A stretch of 64,000 nucleotides of DNA from Edwardsiella anguillarum (GTDB lineage Bacteria > Pseudomonadota > Gammaproteobacteria > Enterobacterales > Enterobacteriaceae), in assembly GCF_008801815.1 (NCBI RefSeq), contig NZ_VZOX01000001.1, one strand, 5' to 3'. The first letter of the stretch is position 1, and every line of letters starts with the position of its first letter. Shown piece by piece: positions 17,429-26,741 of the stretch. The translations under genes were made by a program, and so were the position numbers. The notes below the pieces were generated by a model. That model ran no database searches, was not told the origin of the DNA, and saw only the letters and a program-made list of their open reading frames with translations.

Positions 17429-18853
17429 TCAAGCGGAGGACGAGGAGGAGGAGACGGCAGACGGCGGAAGCTGCCACAGCACCACGCCACCGGCCAGGAG
17501 ACTGAAGGCGACATTGACCCACAGCGGTAAGGCGCCAGCATAAGCCAGGTTGGCGGCATCGCTCGCGCCCGCGGCGCTGAACAGAGCCAGCGCCACGGCG
17601 ATGCCGAAGGCGCCCCCTAACGCACTGGTCATCTTGTACAGCCCCGCCGCGACGCCCACTCTCTCCTTAGCCACCTGGGCGATGGCGGTCTCTGTCGAGG
17701 GCGTAGCATAGGCCCCAATACCGATCCCCAGCAGCAGATAGCCGATGCCAAGTCCCAGTAGATAGCTGCTCTTCGGTAAGAACGTCATCGTCATCAGCAC
17801 CGTACCCACGGCGATCAGCACACACCCCCACAGCATCGGTAGCCGGGCCCCTATGCGCTGCAACAGCTTCTCCCCCACCCGAACCATCGCGACCGCGGCG
17901 GCAGCATAGGTGATGGTCATCAGCCCCGCCGCCAATGCCGTCATGCCTAGCCCTCGCTGTAGATAGAGGCTGGCGATCACCAACGTGCTGACGTTGCAAT
18001 TGACGAAGAAGTTAGAGAGTGAGGCCGCGCGATAACCCCGATCGCGGTACAACGAAAAGTCCACGAAGCCGCGACTGCCTAGACGCCGCTCGGTGGTAAT
18101 GAAGAGCGCCAAGAGTCCGCCGGTCAGCAGCACACCTAGCAGGGTCGCGCCACTCAGCCATCCCCACTCACCGCCCTTGCTCAGCGTCAAGTTGAGCGCC
18201 AGTAACGAGAGGGTCAGGGAGGCGGCACCGGCGTAATCGAGCGCCGGCGCCTCCCCGTCGTTACGGCTCTCCGGCACGTGACGGATCAATCCCATCGCCA
18301 GCAGGGCCACCATGGCCGAGACGAGGAAGATCCCGCGCCATCCCAAGACGGCGGCGATAGCGCCGCCCAGCAATGAACTCAACGCCGAACCGACGAATGA
18401 CCCCATCACATAGAAGCTTAAGGCGCGCTGACGCGCGCGCGCTCCCTGGTAATAGACCTTAATGAGCGCCAGGGTCGCCGGCATGATGCAGGCGGCAGAG
18501 ATCCCCTGCAAGGCGCGCGCAACCAGCAGATGGGCGCCGTTTTGCGCCAGCACCAGGATACCGCACCCCACTAAGCTCAGCAGCAGGCCGATATAGCTCA
18601 GGCGACGCCGCCCAAGACGATCCGCCAGTCCACCGCATAGCACGATGAAACAACCGGCAAACAGGCCGCTTAAACTGATCGCCAGACTCAGCGTACCGGG
18701 GGAGACGGGCAAGCTGTGCTGTACCGCCGGCACGACGTTGTATAACGACTGGGCGAAGAGCCAATAGGTCAACATACTCAAGACGATGCCCAGCAATAGC
18801 CGATTATCGCCGATGAACACCTTGCGCTCGCCACTCCGGATCACCCGCGCCAT
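17429..18853 (-). CDS. MFS transporter, DHA2 (EmrB/QacA-like) family
   Basis: 474 residues, mostly hydrophobic, with 13-14 predictable membrane segments. After the second segment is the MFS loop GGLADRLGRRRLSYIG and in the fifth segment the G-rich antiporter region (LLGGAIAAVLGWRGIFLV) of drug/proton antiporters. It probably exports a small compound in exchange for protons. It starts 56 bp after the amidohydrolase gene on the same strand and has its own GAGGAG site, so the two form an operon; export of a product of the hydrolase, or of a metabolite released by it, is a possible link but is inference. Confidence 0.88.
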   Translation of the reverse strand: MARVIRSGERKVFIGDNRLLLGIVLSMLTYWLFAQSLYNVVPAVQHSLPVSPGTLSLAISLSGLFAGCFIVLCGGLADRLGRRRLSYIGLLLSLVGCGILVLAQNGAHLLVARALQGISAACIMPATLALIKVYYQGARARQRALSFYVMGSFVGSALSSLLGGAIAAVLGWRGIFLVSAMVALLAMGLIRHVPESRNDGEAPALDYAGAASLTLSLLALNLTLSKGGEWGWLSGATLLGVLLTGGLLALFITTERRLGSRGFVDFSLYRDRGYRAASLSNFFVNCNVSTLVIASLYLQRGLGMTALAAGLMTITYAAAAVAMVRVGEKLLQRIGARLPMLWGCVLIAVGTVLMTMTFLPKSSYLLGLGIGYLLLGIGIGAYATPSTETAIAQVAKERVGVAAGLYKMTSALGGAFGIAVALALFSAAGASDAANLAYAGALPLWVNVAFSLLAGGVVLWQLPPSAVSSSSSSA

Positions 18854-18909
18854 ATCCTCTTCTCCTCATCCTGAGTCTTCACCGCGTCCCTTACCACCAT
18901 GAGGCGTGG

Positions 18910-20094
18910 CTAGCGCAGATAATCCGCCACCAGCGCGCACCAGAAGGCGGCGGCGGGCAGCAGAATAGCGTCGTTAAAATCGAACTCTGGTTGATGCAGC
19001 GCGGCCCCGCCCGCGCCGCCATAGACCAGCACATAGGCCCCCCAAGGTACCTGCTCCAGCAGCAGCGCGAAGTCTTCACTGCCCATCATCAGCGGGGGAT
19101 CCTGATGCACCCGCGGCTCGCCCAACAGCGCACAGGCACTGCGGTAGGCCAGATGGCTGGCATCGGGGTGATTGACCACGCAGGGACAGCGGCCAAGCTG
19201 GACGATCGTCGCCTGGGCACCGAACGCGGCGGCGATCGCATGGGTCAACTGTTCGATACGCTGCAGCGTCTGCTGGCGCAGCGCGGGCTGTAGACTGCGC
19301 ACGCTGACCCGCAGCAGCGCCTTATCGCTGATCACATTAGCCGCCTGCCCGCTCTGTAGACTGCCGACGGTCACCACGGCCGCCTGTAATGGATCGGTAT
19401 TGCGTGCCACGATGCTCTGCAAGGCAACCACCAGATGGCTGGCCACCAGGGTGGCGTCGATACACAGCTGGGGAAAAGCCCCATGTCCCCCAACCCCGCT
19501 CAACACGATCTCCAGCTCGTCGGAGGCGGCCATCAGCGGCCCGGGGCGGATGGCGATATCCCCCACCTCGCCCTGCATACCGGCCAGATTCGGCATGTTG
19601 TGCAGTGCAAATAGGGCATCGCAGGGAAAACGCTCGAATAGTCCATCCGCGATCATCGCCTGCGCACCGCTTAACCGCTCCTCCGCCGGCTGAAAGATCA
19701 AATGCAGGGTGCCATTAAAGCGGCGCTGCTCGGCAAGGTAGTGAGCGGCACAGAGCAGGATGGCACAATGTCCATCGTGACCGCAGCTGTGCGCCACGCC
19801 GGGATGGCGGCTCAGCCAGGCGCGCTCCCCCCGCTCCTGGATCGGCAAGGCATCCATGTCGGCCCGCAGGCCGAGCGTACGCTCCCCCTGCCCGGCCTGC
19901 AGCGTCGCCACTAGCCCATGCCCGCCGATAGCCCGCGTCACTCGATAGCCCCACTGGCTCAGATGACTCGCCAGCAGATCGGCGGTCTGCGACTCGCTGC
20001 CGCTTAGCTCCAGGTAGCGATGCAGCTGGCGGCGTAGGGGGATCATCGCCGCCGCATGGGGCTGTAGTGCGTCCAACAGATGGGCATGAGACAT
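18910..20094 (-). CDS. M20-family amidohydrolase (N-acyl amino acid/hippurate type)
   Basis: 394 residues from the ATG at 20094, preceded by GGGAGGT; the longer frame to 20148 lacks a site. Metal-binding residues of the M20D family are visible: SCGHDGHCAI (His and Asp for the di-metal centre), FQPAEE (the catalytic and metal-binding Glu pair), FALHNMPN, and GSEDFALLLEQVP near the end. A dimerisation domain lies between (SGVGGHGAFPQLCIDA). No signal peptide, so it is cytoplasmic. It likely splits an N-acyl or peptide bond; the substrate is not determined. First gene of an operon with the MFS transporter. Confidence 0.9.
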   Translation of the reverse strand: MSHAHLLDALQPHAAAMIPLRRQLHRYLELSGSESQTADLLASHLSQWGYRVTRAIGGHGLVATLQAGQGERTLGLRADMDALPIQERGERAWLSRHPGVAHSCGHDGHCAILLCAAHYLAEQRRFNGTLHLIFQPAEERLSGAQAMIADGLFERFPCDALFALHNMPNLAGMQGEVGDIAIRPGPLMAASDELEIVLSGVGGHGAFPQLCIDATLVASHLVVALQSIVARNTDPLQAAVVTVGSLQSGQAANVISDKALLRVSVRSLQPALRQQTLQRIEQLTHAIAAAFGAQATIVQLGRCPCVVNHPDASHLAYRSACALLGEPRVHQDPPLMMGSEDFALLLEQVPWGAYVLVYGGAGGAALHQPEFDFNDAILLPAAAFWCALVADYLR

Positions 20095-20512
20095 GGCATA
20101 CCTCCCGAATGGCTCCCCCGCGCAGCGGCGAAATGACCGCCCACCCACAGGGATAATAGTGACAGGAATATCAATGAGATAACTGTCGACACCAGGCAGA
20201 TGGCGAGCGGATGGCGTCCGTTTTTCATACTAGGCGACAGCGGGAGGTGAGAAAAATTTATTTTTAATATCGATATACGAGACAAATAACCAATTCGCAT
20301 ATTAAAGAGCCACATAGGACATCCTTAATAACATATGTTACATGGGCAACATCATTTGGTTTAAACATTCGTAACAATGGCGCATTTGCATATAAAAATT
20401 CCACAAAATCATAAAATATTGGTGTTTAACGCTAAGAAATATGATGCAGTTAAAATAATTAAATAAAACCTGGTGCAATAATCCCAGTAATTCTTCAATG
20501 GGAGTCTTACCG
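20095..20512. other. Divergent promoter region, amidohydrolase / C69 dipeptidase
   Basis: 418 bp between divergent starts. The part next to the dipeptidase (20250-20490) is AT-rich as expected for promoters. No clear operator or known regulatory motif was recognised. Confidence 0.4.
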
Positions 20513-22012
20513 ATGAAATTTAAATCTTGCGCCGTCCTGATTTCTAGTTTGATCGCCGCAGGTGGCGTCTTGAATAGCGAAGCCTGCACCACCATCTTAG
20601 TGGCCTCCGGCGCCACCAGCGATGGCTCTAGAATTATTGCCCGCACCGAAGATCATGATCCCACGCTATCGAAAGTGATGCTAAACCATCAGGCCAAAGA
20701 AAATAGCAGTGGCACCTTCCATGCCAATGAAAATAAATTCACCTATTCTGTCCCCAAAAAAGCTTTTGCTTATACTTCATTCTCCAATGGCAAAGAGGGG
20801 AAACTGCCCGATCAGATGACCTGGGGGGCCGCTGGATTTAACCAAAAAGGCGTGGGAATGACGGCAACAGAGACGATCTTCGCCAGCCCCGAGGCTCTCA
20901 AACATGACCCCTATCTGCCCGAAACCGGCATTACCGAAGACAGCATTACCGACGTGATCTTGCCCTACGTCTCCTCAGCGCGCGAAGGCGCCGCCCGTCT
21001 GGGTAAAATTATTGAAGAAAAAGGCGCCGGCGAAGGCTTTGGCGTCGCCTTCGTCGACCAGCACGACATCTGGTATCTGGAAACCGGCAGCGGCCATCAG
21101 TGGCTGGCCACCCGCCTGCCGAAGGATGACTATTATGTCACCGGCAACCAGGGGCGCCTGCAGACCTATAAGCCTGACGACAGCGCCAACTATATGGCAT
21201 CGCCTACGCTGATCAGCGCCGCCGAAAAATATGGTCTTTACAATCCTAAGCGCGACGGCGACTTTAATTTTGAAAAGGCCTATACGCTGCATAACGAGAA
21301 AAACGACCCCTATTACAACTATCCCCGAGTATATGCGCTACAGCATCTCTATACGCCAGATATCAAGACCTCACTGACGGCTCCACAAAATTTCCCCGTT
21401 TTTGCTAAACCGGAGGCTAAACTTGATATCGACGCGGTAAAACAGGGGCTGCGAAATACCTATGAGAACATAGATCGCAAGCCTTATACTCAAACCCCCG
21501 ATTATCGTCTACGTCCGGTGTCATTATTTCGCACCCAGCAGGCACATATTTTACAAGCGCGCGATGGTTTACCTCGTGGTATTGCCGATGTGGAATATTT
21601 AGCCTATGGCATGCCCAGTATTTCTATTTTTATTCCGGTTTATGCCAATAGTATCCAGCAATTCCCGCAGGCCTACCGCACGGTAACCGACGGAAAAGCG
21701 GACTCGGTCTCTGCCCAGTGGCAGTTCCGGAAACTGCAAACGCTGGTGATGATGGACTATTACAAATATGCGCCGATGGTACAAAAGGCCTATCAGCAGC
21801 AGGAGGCCAGCTTCAGCGTCATGCAGCGCGACATGGAAAAAGCCTATCTGGCCACCTACCAGAAAGATCCGGCCAAGGCCCAGCGGCTGGTGCAGCAGTT
21901 TGAGGATCGCGTTTTCAGCGACGCGCTCAGCACGACACAAACCCTGACCAATCAAATCTTTACCCAACTGACCCAGGACGTCAACGCCAAGTATAAGTTT
22001 GCCGGCGCCTGA
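20513..22012 (+). CDS. Secreted C69-family dipeptidase
   Basis: 499 residues from the ATG at 20513 (GGAG eight bases upstream). Family C69 peptidases are N-terminal-nucleophile hydrolases in which a Cys becomes the first residue. Here a signal peptide of 24 residues ends NSEA and is followed at once by C25 in CTTILVASGATSDGSRIIAR, so cleavage would expose the nucleophile. Other family blocks are RTEDHD, MTATET and FGVAFVDQHDIWYLETGSG. The product should be a periplasmic or secreted dipeptidase of broad substrate range. The gene is monocistronic, followed by a stem-loop and the his promoter. Confidence 0.92.
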   Translation: MKFKSCAVLISSLIAAGGVLNSEACTTILVASGATSDGSRIIARTEDHDPTLSKVMLNHQAKENSSGTFHANENKFTYSVPKKAFAYTSFSNGKEGKLPDQMTWGAAGFNQKGVGMTATETIFASPEALKHDPYLPETGITEDSITDVILPYVSSAREGAARLGKIIEEKGAGEGFGVAFVDQHDIWYLETGSGHQWLATRLPKDDYYVTGNQGRLQTYKPDDSANYMASPTLISAAEKYGLYNPKRDGDFNFEKAYTLHNEKNDPYYNYPRVYALQHLYTPDIKTSLTAPQNFPVFAKPEAKLDIDAVKQGLRNTYENIDRKPYTQTPDYRLRPVSLFRTQQAHILQARDGLPRGIADVEYLAYGMPSISIFIPVYANSIQQFPQAYRTVTDGKADSVSAQWQFRKLQTLVMMDYYKYAPMVQKAYQQQEASFSVMQRDMEKAYLATYQKDPAKAQRLVQQFEDRVFSDALSTTQTLTNQIFTQLTQDVNAKYKFAGA

Positions 22013-22021
22013 TGCTCCCGC

Positions 22022-22048
22022 GACGATGGGCGAACCGCGCCCATCGTC
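22022..22048 (+). terminator. Stem-loop after the dipeptidase gene
   Basis: GACGATGGGCG and CGCCCATCGTC make a perfect 11-bp stem around AACCG, nine bases after the stop. There is no T run, so it may be an mRNA 3'-end stabiliser or part of a factor-dependent terminator. Confidence 0.6.
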
Positions 22049-22067
22049 AAGCGGCCAAAAAAAGCGC

Positions 22068-22097
22068 TTGCCATACGCCGTACACTTGGTTTAGGTT
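22068..22097 (+). promoter_or_regulatory. Promoter of the his operon
   Basis: TTGCCA (22068-22073) and TAGGTT (22092-22097) with 18-base spacing; the GGTTTAGGTTAAAA surroundings resemble the enteric hisp1 promoter. It lies 63 bp before the leader peptide start. Confidence 0.75.
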
Positions 22098-22159
22098 AAA
22101 AATCACTGAGCGCATTTTGCGCAGCGTATACAAGCGATACCGAACCACGGACTACAATC

Positions 22160-22210
22160 ATGCTGACTCGCGTACTGTTCAACCACCATCATCACCATCA
22201 CCCTGACTAG
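22160..22210 (+). CDS. hisL: his operon leader peptide HisL
   Basis: The 16-codon frame encodes MLTRVLFNHHHHHHPD with six consecutive His codons (22184-22201: CAC CAT CAT CAC CAT CAC). In the enteric his operon stalling at these codons when charged His-tRNA is scarce favours the antiterminator. E. coli has seven His codons in its leader; here there are six and an extra Leu after Met. It is too short for routine gene finders. Confidence 0.96.
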   Translation: MLTRVLFNHHHHHHPD

Positions 22211-22278
22211 TTCTTTCAGGCGGATGTGTGCTGGAAGACGGTCAACGGATCTTCCAGTGGCGGCAGACGCAAGATGTG

Positions 22279-22317
22279 AAAAAGCCCTCGGAAGATCTTC
22301 TTCCGAGGGCTTTTTTG
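22279..22317 (+). promoter_or_regulatory. his attenuator terminator
   Basis: The arms AAAAGCCCTCGGAAG and CTTCCGAGGGCTTTTTT form a long, nearly perfect stem with a small loop (ATCTT-type) and a run of six T, about 70 bp after hisL and 57 bp before hisG. This is the terminator of the histidine attenuation system; the alternative antiterminator pairing would involve the leader sequence between hisL and this stem. Confidence 0.95.
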
Positions 22318-22373
22318 TTGTTCATCATTCACAGGCGCCGCGGCGCCGGCTGGAGAATACAGGGGTAACCACC

Positions 22374-23273
22374 ATGTTGGACAAAGCACGTTTACGCATT
22401 GCCATGCAAAAATCTGGCCGCCTGAGCGAGGACTCACAGGCGCTACTGGCTCGCTGCGGGATCAAAATCAACCTGCATCAGCAGCGGCTGATCGCGTTTG
22501 CTGAAAACATGCCCATCGACATCCTACGGGTGCGCGATGACGATATTCCCGGCCTGGTGATGGACGGCGTGGTTGACCTGGGCATCATTGGCGAGAACGT
22601 GCTGGAGGAGGAGCTGCTCGCCCGGCGCGCTCAGGGCGAAGATCCGCGCTATACCCTGCTACGGCGCCTCGACTTCGGCGCCTGCCGCCTCTCCCTGGCC
22701 ATGCCCATCGATGCGCCCTATGACGGCGCCCGCGGCCTGCAGGACTGCCGTATCGCCACCTCTTACCCTCACCTGCTCAAGCGCTATCTGGATGGACAGG
22801 GCGTCCGCTTCAAATCCTGCCTGCTCAACGGATCGGTCGAGGTTGCCCCGCGCGCCGGGCTGGCCGATGCCATCTGTGATCTGGTCTCCACCGGCGCCAC
22901 CCTCGAGGCCAACGGCCTGCGCGAGGTCGAGGTTATCTACCGCTCCAAGGCCTGCCTGATTCAGCGCGACGGCGAGATGCCTCCCGCCAAGCAGGCGCTG
23001 ATCGAACGCCTGATGACCCGGATTCAGGGGGTGATCCAGGCGCGGGAGTCCAAATACATCATGCTGCACGCGCCGAGCGATCGTCTGGAGGAGATTATGG
23101 CGCTGCTGCCGGGGGCTGAGCGCCCCACCCTGCTGCCGCTGGCCGGCGACAAGCGCCGCGTCGCCATGCACATGGTCAGCAGCGAGACCCTGTTCTGGGA
23201 AACTATGGAGCAGCTCAAGGCCCTGGGGGCCAGCTCGATTCTGGTGCTGCCGATTGAAAAGATGATGGAGTAA
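22374..23273 (+). CDS. hisG: ATP phosphoribosyltransferase HisG
   Basis: 299 residues, equal to the E. coli enzyme when started at the ATG at 22374 (the open frame begins earlier inside the leader region). It catalyses the first, feedback-inhibited step of histidine synthesis, joining ATP and PRPP. Visible features: N-terminal RIAMQKSGRLSEDS, the DLGIIGENVLEE segment, the PRPP-loop-like DLVSTGATLEANGL and the C-terminal ACT-like regulatory domain from about residue 225. First structural gene after the attenuator. Confidence 0.97.
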   Translation: MLDKARLRIAMQKSGRLSEDSQALLARCGIKINLHQQRLIAFAENMPIDILRVRDDDIPGLVMDGVVDLGIIGENVLEEELLARRAQGEDPRYTLLRRLDFGACRLSLAMPIDAPYDGARGLQDCRIATSYPHLLKRYLDGQGVRFKSCLLNGSVEVAPRAGLADAICDLVSTGATLEANGLREVEVIYRSKACLIQRDGEMPPAKQALIERLMTRIQGVIQARESKYIMLHAPSDRLEEIMALLPGAERPTLLPLAGDKRRVAMHMVSSETLFWETMEQLKALGASSILVLPIEKMME

Positions 23274-23277
23274 CGCC

Positions 23278-24588
23278 ATGACCCGCTTTGATACGCTTAT
23301 CCAATGGGACGACTGTCGCCCCGAACAGCAGCAGCGCCTGCTACAGCGTCCGGCGATCGCCAGCGCCGCGCAAATCAGCGCCAGCGTTGAGGCGATCATC
23401 GCCCAGGTTCGCCGCGACGGCGATGCGGCGCTACATCGCCTCAGCCAACGCTTTGACCGGGAGGCCCCCGCCAGCCTGCGCGTGTCACGCCAGGCCCGCG
23501 ACGCCGCCGGCGACCGCCTGCCCGACGCGCTGACCCGCGCCATGGGCCAGGCGGCCGAAAATATTGAGGCCTTTCATCGCGCCCAGCGCCCGGCCCCGGT
23601 CGAGGTCGAAACCCAGCCCGGCGTCAGCTGTCGCCAGGTCACCCGCGCGCTGGACTCCGTCGGGCTGTATATTCCCGGCGGCAGCGCCCCGCTGCTCTCC
23701 ACGGTGCTGATGCTGGGGCTCCCGGCCCGCGTGGCGCAGTGCCGCAGAGTGATCCTCTGCTCGCCGCCGCCGATCGACCCAGCGATCCTTTACGCCGCGC
23801 GCCTGTGCGGCATCGACGAAATCTTTCAGGTCGGCGGCGCGCAGGCGATCGCCGCCATGGCCTTCGGAACCGAATCCGTCCCCCGCGTCGACAAAATCTT
23901 TGGCCCCGGAAACGCCTATGTCACCGAGGCCAAAAGGCAGGTCAGCCAAAGCCCTCAGGGCGCCGCCATCGATATGCCCGCCGGCCCCTCCGAGGTACTG
24001 GTGATCGCCGATGCCGGGGCCAACCCGGACTTTATCGCCGCCGATCTGCTCTCCCAGGCAGAGCATGGCCCCGACTCACAGGTGATCCTGCTGACGCCCG
24101 ATGCCCCGCTGGCTCGCCGGGTCGCCGAACGGGTCGAGGCCCAGCTTGCCGCCCTGCCGCGCGCCGACATCGCCCGTCAGGCGCTGGCGCAGAGCCGCCT
24201 GATCGTCACCCGTTCGCTGGCGCAGTGCATTGAGATCAGCAATCGCTATGGGCCGGAGCACCTCATCATTCAAACCCGCGACGCCGAGGCGTGGCTCGAT
24301 GCTATCACCAGCGCCGGCTCCGTGTTTCTGGGCGACTGGTCGCCCGAGTCCGCCGGGGACTATGCCTCCGGCACCAATCACGTGCTGCCGACCTACGGCT
24401 ACACTGCCACCCACTCCAGCCTGGGCCTGGCGGATTTCCAGAAACGCATGACCGTCCAACGCCTTAGCCCCGCCGGCCTGCTGACGCTGGCCCCGACGGT
24501 CGAAGCCATGGCGCAGGCCGAGTGCCTTGACGCCCACGCCAACGCCGTCCGCCTGCGGGTCGCCGCCATCCAGGAGAGCCAATCATGA
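23278..24588 (+). CDS. hisD: Histidinol dehydrogenase HisD
   Basis: 436 residues. Catalyses the last two oxidations, L-histidinol to L-histidine, with NAD and zinc. Visible signature: GPGNAYVTEAKRQV, DMPAGPSEVLVIAD, the zinc/catalytic region LLSQAEHGPDSQ, and NRYGPEHL with a catalytic His; SSLGLADFQKRMTVQ near the C-terminus. Starts four bases after the hisG stop and overlaps hisC by four bases, consistent with translational coupling along the operon. Confidence 0.97.
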   Translation: MTRFDTLIQWDDCRPEQQQRLLQRPAIASAAQISASVEAIIAQVRRDGDAALHRLSQRFDREAPASLRVSRQARDAAGDRLPDALTRAMGQAAENIEAFHRAQRPAPVEVETQPGVSCRQVTRALDSVGLYIPGGSAPLLSTVLMLGLPARVAQCRRVILCSPPPIDPAILYAARLCGIDEIFQVGGAQAIAAMAFGTESVPRVDKIFGPGNAYVTEAKRQVSQSPQGAAIDMPAGPSEVLVIADAGANPDFIAADLLSQAEHGPDSQVILLTPDAPLARRVAERVEAQLAALPRADIARQALAQSRLIVTRSLAQCIEISNRYGPEHLIIQTRDAEAWLDAITSAGSVFLGDWSPESAGDYASGTNHVLPTYGYTATHSSLGLADFQKRMTVQRLSPAGLLTLAPTVEAMAQAECLDAHANAVRLRVAAIQESQS

Positions 24589-25661
24589 AACCGATCACCG
24601 CACTGGCGCGGGAAAACATACAGCGCCTGACCCCCTACCAGTCCGCCCGCCGCCTCGGCGGCAGCGGCGACGTCTGGCTCAATGCCAACGAGTACCCGCA
24701 GCCGATCAGCTACCCGCTGCGCAGCGAGGCCTTTAACCGCTACCCGGAATGCCAGCCCGCCGAGCTTATCGCCAACTACGCTGCCTATGCCGGCGTCACA
24801 ACGCAGCAGGTGCTGGCCAGCCGCGGCGCCGATGAGGGCATCGAGCTGCTGATCCGCACCTTTTGCGAACCGGGGCGCGACGCCATGATCTACTGTCCGC
24901 CCACCTACGGCATGTACGCCGTCAGCGCGGAGACCAGCGGCGTCGAACGGCGCTGCGTCGCGCTGCGCGCCGACTGGCAGCTGGACGTGCCGGCCATCGC
25001 TGCCGCCCTCGACGGCGTCAAGCTGGTGTTTGTCTGCAGCCCCAACAACCCGACCGGCAACCTGCTCAATCCCGATGATCTGCGCACGCTGCTCACGCTG
25101 ACCGCCGGGCGGACGCTGGTCGTCGTCGATGAGGCCTACATTGAGTTTGCCCCCGACGCCAGCGTGGTCTCCTGGCTCGCCGACTACCCCCATCTGGTGG
25201 TGCTGCGCACCCTCTCGAAGGCCTTTGCCCTGGCCGGGCTGCGCTGCGGCTTCACGCTGGGCAGCGCCGAGGTGATCGCACTGCTGCAGAAAACCATCGC
25301 CCCTTATCCTTTGGCATCACCGGTCGCTGACATCGCCGCCCAGGCCACCTCGCCCGCCGGGATCGCCGCCATGCGGACGCGGGTTGCCTACGTGATTGAA
25401 CAGCGCCAGGCGCTAATCGCACAGTTATTGCGCTGCGACTGCATTCAAGAGGTCTATCCTTCTCAGGGGAACTATCTAATCTTTCGCAGTGACCGCGCAG
25501 AGTCGATCTTTCAGGCTCTGTGGCAGCAGGGCGTCATCCTGCGCGATCAGCGCCGTCAGCCCTCGCTAAACGACTGCCTGCGCATCACCATCGGCAGCGC
25601 CGCGGAGCATGAGCGGGTTCTCGCGGTACTGCGCCGTTTTAGCCAGGAAGGAGAGGCGTAA
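24585..25661 (+). CDS. hisC: Histidinol-phosphate aminotransferase HisC
   Basis: 358 residues, a fold-type I PLP aminotransferase. The catalytic Lys is in TLSKAFALAGLRCGF, the cofactor Asp region is CSPNNPTGN and VVDEAYIEFAP. Catalyses imidazole acetol phosphate to histidinol phosphate with glutamate. Its ATG overlaps the hisD stop (ATGA), and its own TAA is directly followed by the hisB ATG. Confidence 0.97.
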   Translation: MKPITALARENIQRLTPYQSARRLGGSGDVWLNANEYPQPISYPLRSEAFNRYPECQPAELIANYAAYAGVTTQQVLASRGADEGIELLIRTFCEPGRDAMIYCPPTYGMYAVSAETSGVERRCVALRADWQLDVPAIAAALDGVKLVFVCSPNNPTGNLLNPDDLRTLLTLTAGRTLVVVDEAYIEFAPDASVVSWLADYPHLVVLRTLSKAFALAGLRCGFTLGSAEVIALLQKTIAPYPLASPVADIAAQATSPAGIAAMRTRVAYVIEQRQALIAQLLRCDCIQEVYPSQGNYLIFRSDRAESIFQALWQQGVILRDQRRQPSLNDCLRITIGSAAEHERVLAVLRRFSQEGEA

Positions 25662-26741
25662 ATGAAGAAATATCTGTTTATCGATCGCGACGGTACCCTG
25701 ATCGCCGAGCCGCCGCAGGACTTTCAGGTAGATCGTCTGGACAAGCTGGCGCTGATGCCCGGGGTCATTCCGGCGCTACTGCGGCTACAGCAGGCCGGCT
25801 ATCATCTGGTGATGGTCAGTAATCAGGACGGACTGGGCAGCGAACGCTTTCCGCAGGCCGACTTCGATGCGCCGCACAATCTACTGATGCAGATACTGAC
25901 CTCGCAGGGCATCCTGTTCGAGCGGGTGCTGATCTGCCCACACCTGCCGCAGGAGGGCTGCCGCTGCCGCAAACCCGCCACCGGACTGGTCGACGACTAT
26001 CTGCAGCCCGGCGTGCTGGATACAGCCAACGCGTGGGTGATAGGCGACCGTGACAGCGATCTGCAGCTGGCGCACAACATGGGGATCAACGGGCTGCGCT
26101 ACGCCGCGACCCCAACCGATGGCGTCAGTCTGGACTGGCCGCAGATCGCCGAACGCCTGACCCGCCGCGATCGTCATGCCCAGGTGGAGCGCGTCACCCG
26201 TGAGACCGCGCTGCTGGCGGAGGTATGGCTGGATCGCCAGGGCGAGAGCCACATCCGTACCGGTATCGGCTTCTTTGACCATATGCTGGATCAGATAGCC
26301 ACTCACGCCGGCCTGCGCCTGCATATAGAGGCCAAAGGCGATCTGCATATCGATGATCATCACACCGTCGAAGACACCGCGCTGGCGCTCGGCGAAGCCC
26401 TGCGCATCGCGCTGGGAGACAAGCGCGGCATCGCCCGCTTTGGCTTTGTCCTGCCGATGGACGAGTGCCTGGCCCGCTGTGCCCTGGATATCTCGGGCCG
26501 CCCCTACCTCTCCTTCAAGGCCGAATTCAGCCACCAGCGCGTCGGGGATCTCAGCACCGAAATGGTCGAACACTTCTTCCACTCCCTCGCCTACGCGATG
26601 GGGGTGACCCTGCACCTGAAAACCAAAGGCAAGAACGACCACCACCGCGTAGAGAGCCTGTTTAAGGCCTTTGGCCGCACCCTGCGTCAGGCGATCCGCA
26701 TCGAAGACGACCGCTTACCCAGCTCAAAAGGAGTGTTGTGA
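25662..26741 (+). CDS. hisB: Bifunctional HisB (IGP dehydratase / histidinol-phosphatase)
   Basis: 359 residues. N-terminal HAD phosphatase domain: FIDRDGTLI with the nucleophilic Asp, MVSNQDGLGS, the CRCRKP-type zinc Cys cluster (CPHLPQEGCRCRKP) and GDRDSDLQLA. C-terminal imidazoleglycerol-phosphate dehydratase domain: GIGFFDHMLDQIATHAG, DDHHTVEDTALALG and KNDHHRVESLFKAFGRTL with metal-binding His residues. The fusion is typical of gamma-proteobacteria. Overlaps the next gene by one base. Confidence 0.97.
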   Translation: MKKYLFIDRDGTLIAEPPQDFQVDRLDKLALMPGVIPALLRLQQAGYHLVMVSNQDGLGSERFPQADFDAPHNLLMQILTSQGILFERVLICPHLPQEGCRCRKPATGLVDDYLQPGVLDTANAWVIGDRDSDLQLAHNMGINGLRYAATPTDGVSLDWPQIAERLTRRDRHAQVERVTRETALLAEVWLDRQGESHIRTGIGFFDHMLDQIATHAGLRLHIEAKGDLHIDDHHTVEDTALALGEALRIALGDKRGIARFGFVLPMDECLARCALDISGRPYLSFKAEFSHQRVGDLSTEMVEHFFHSLAYAMGVTLHLKTKGKNDHHRVESLFKAFGRTLRQAIRIEDDRLPSSKGVL

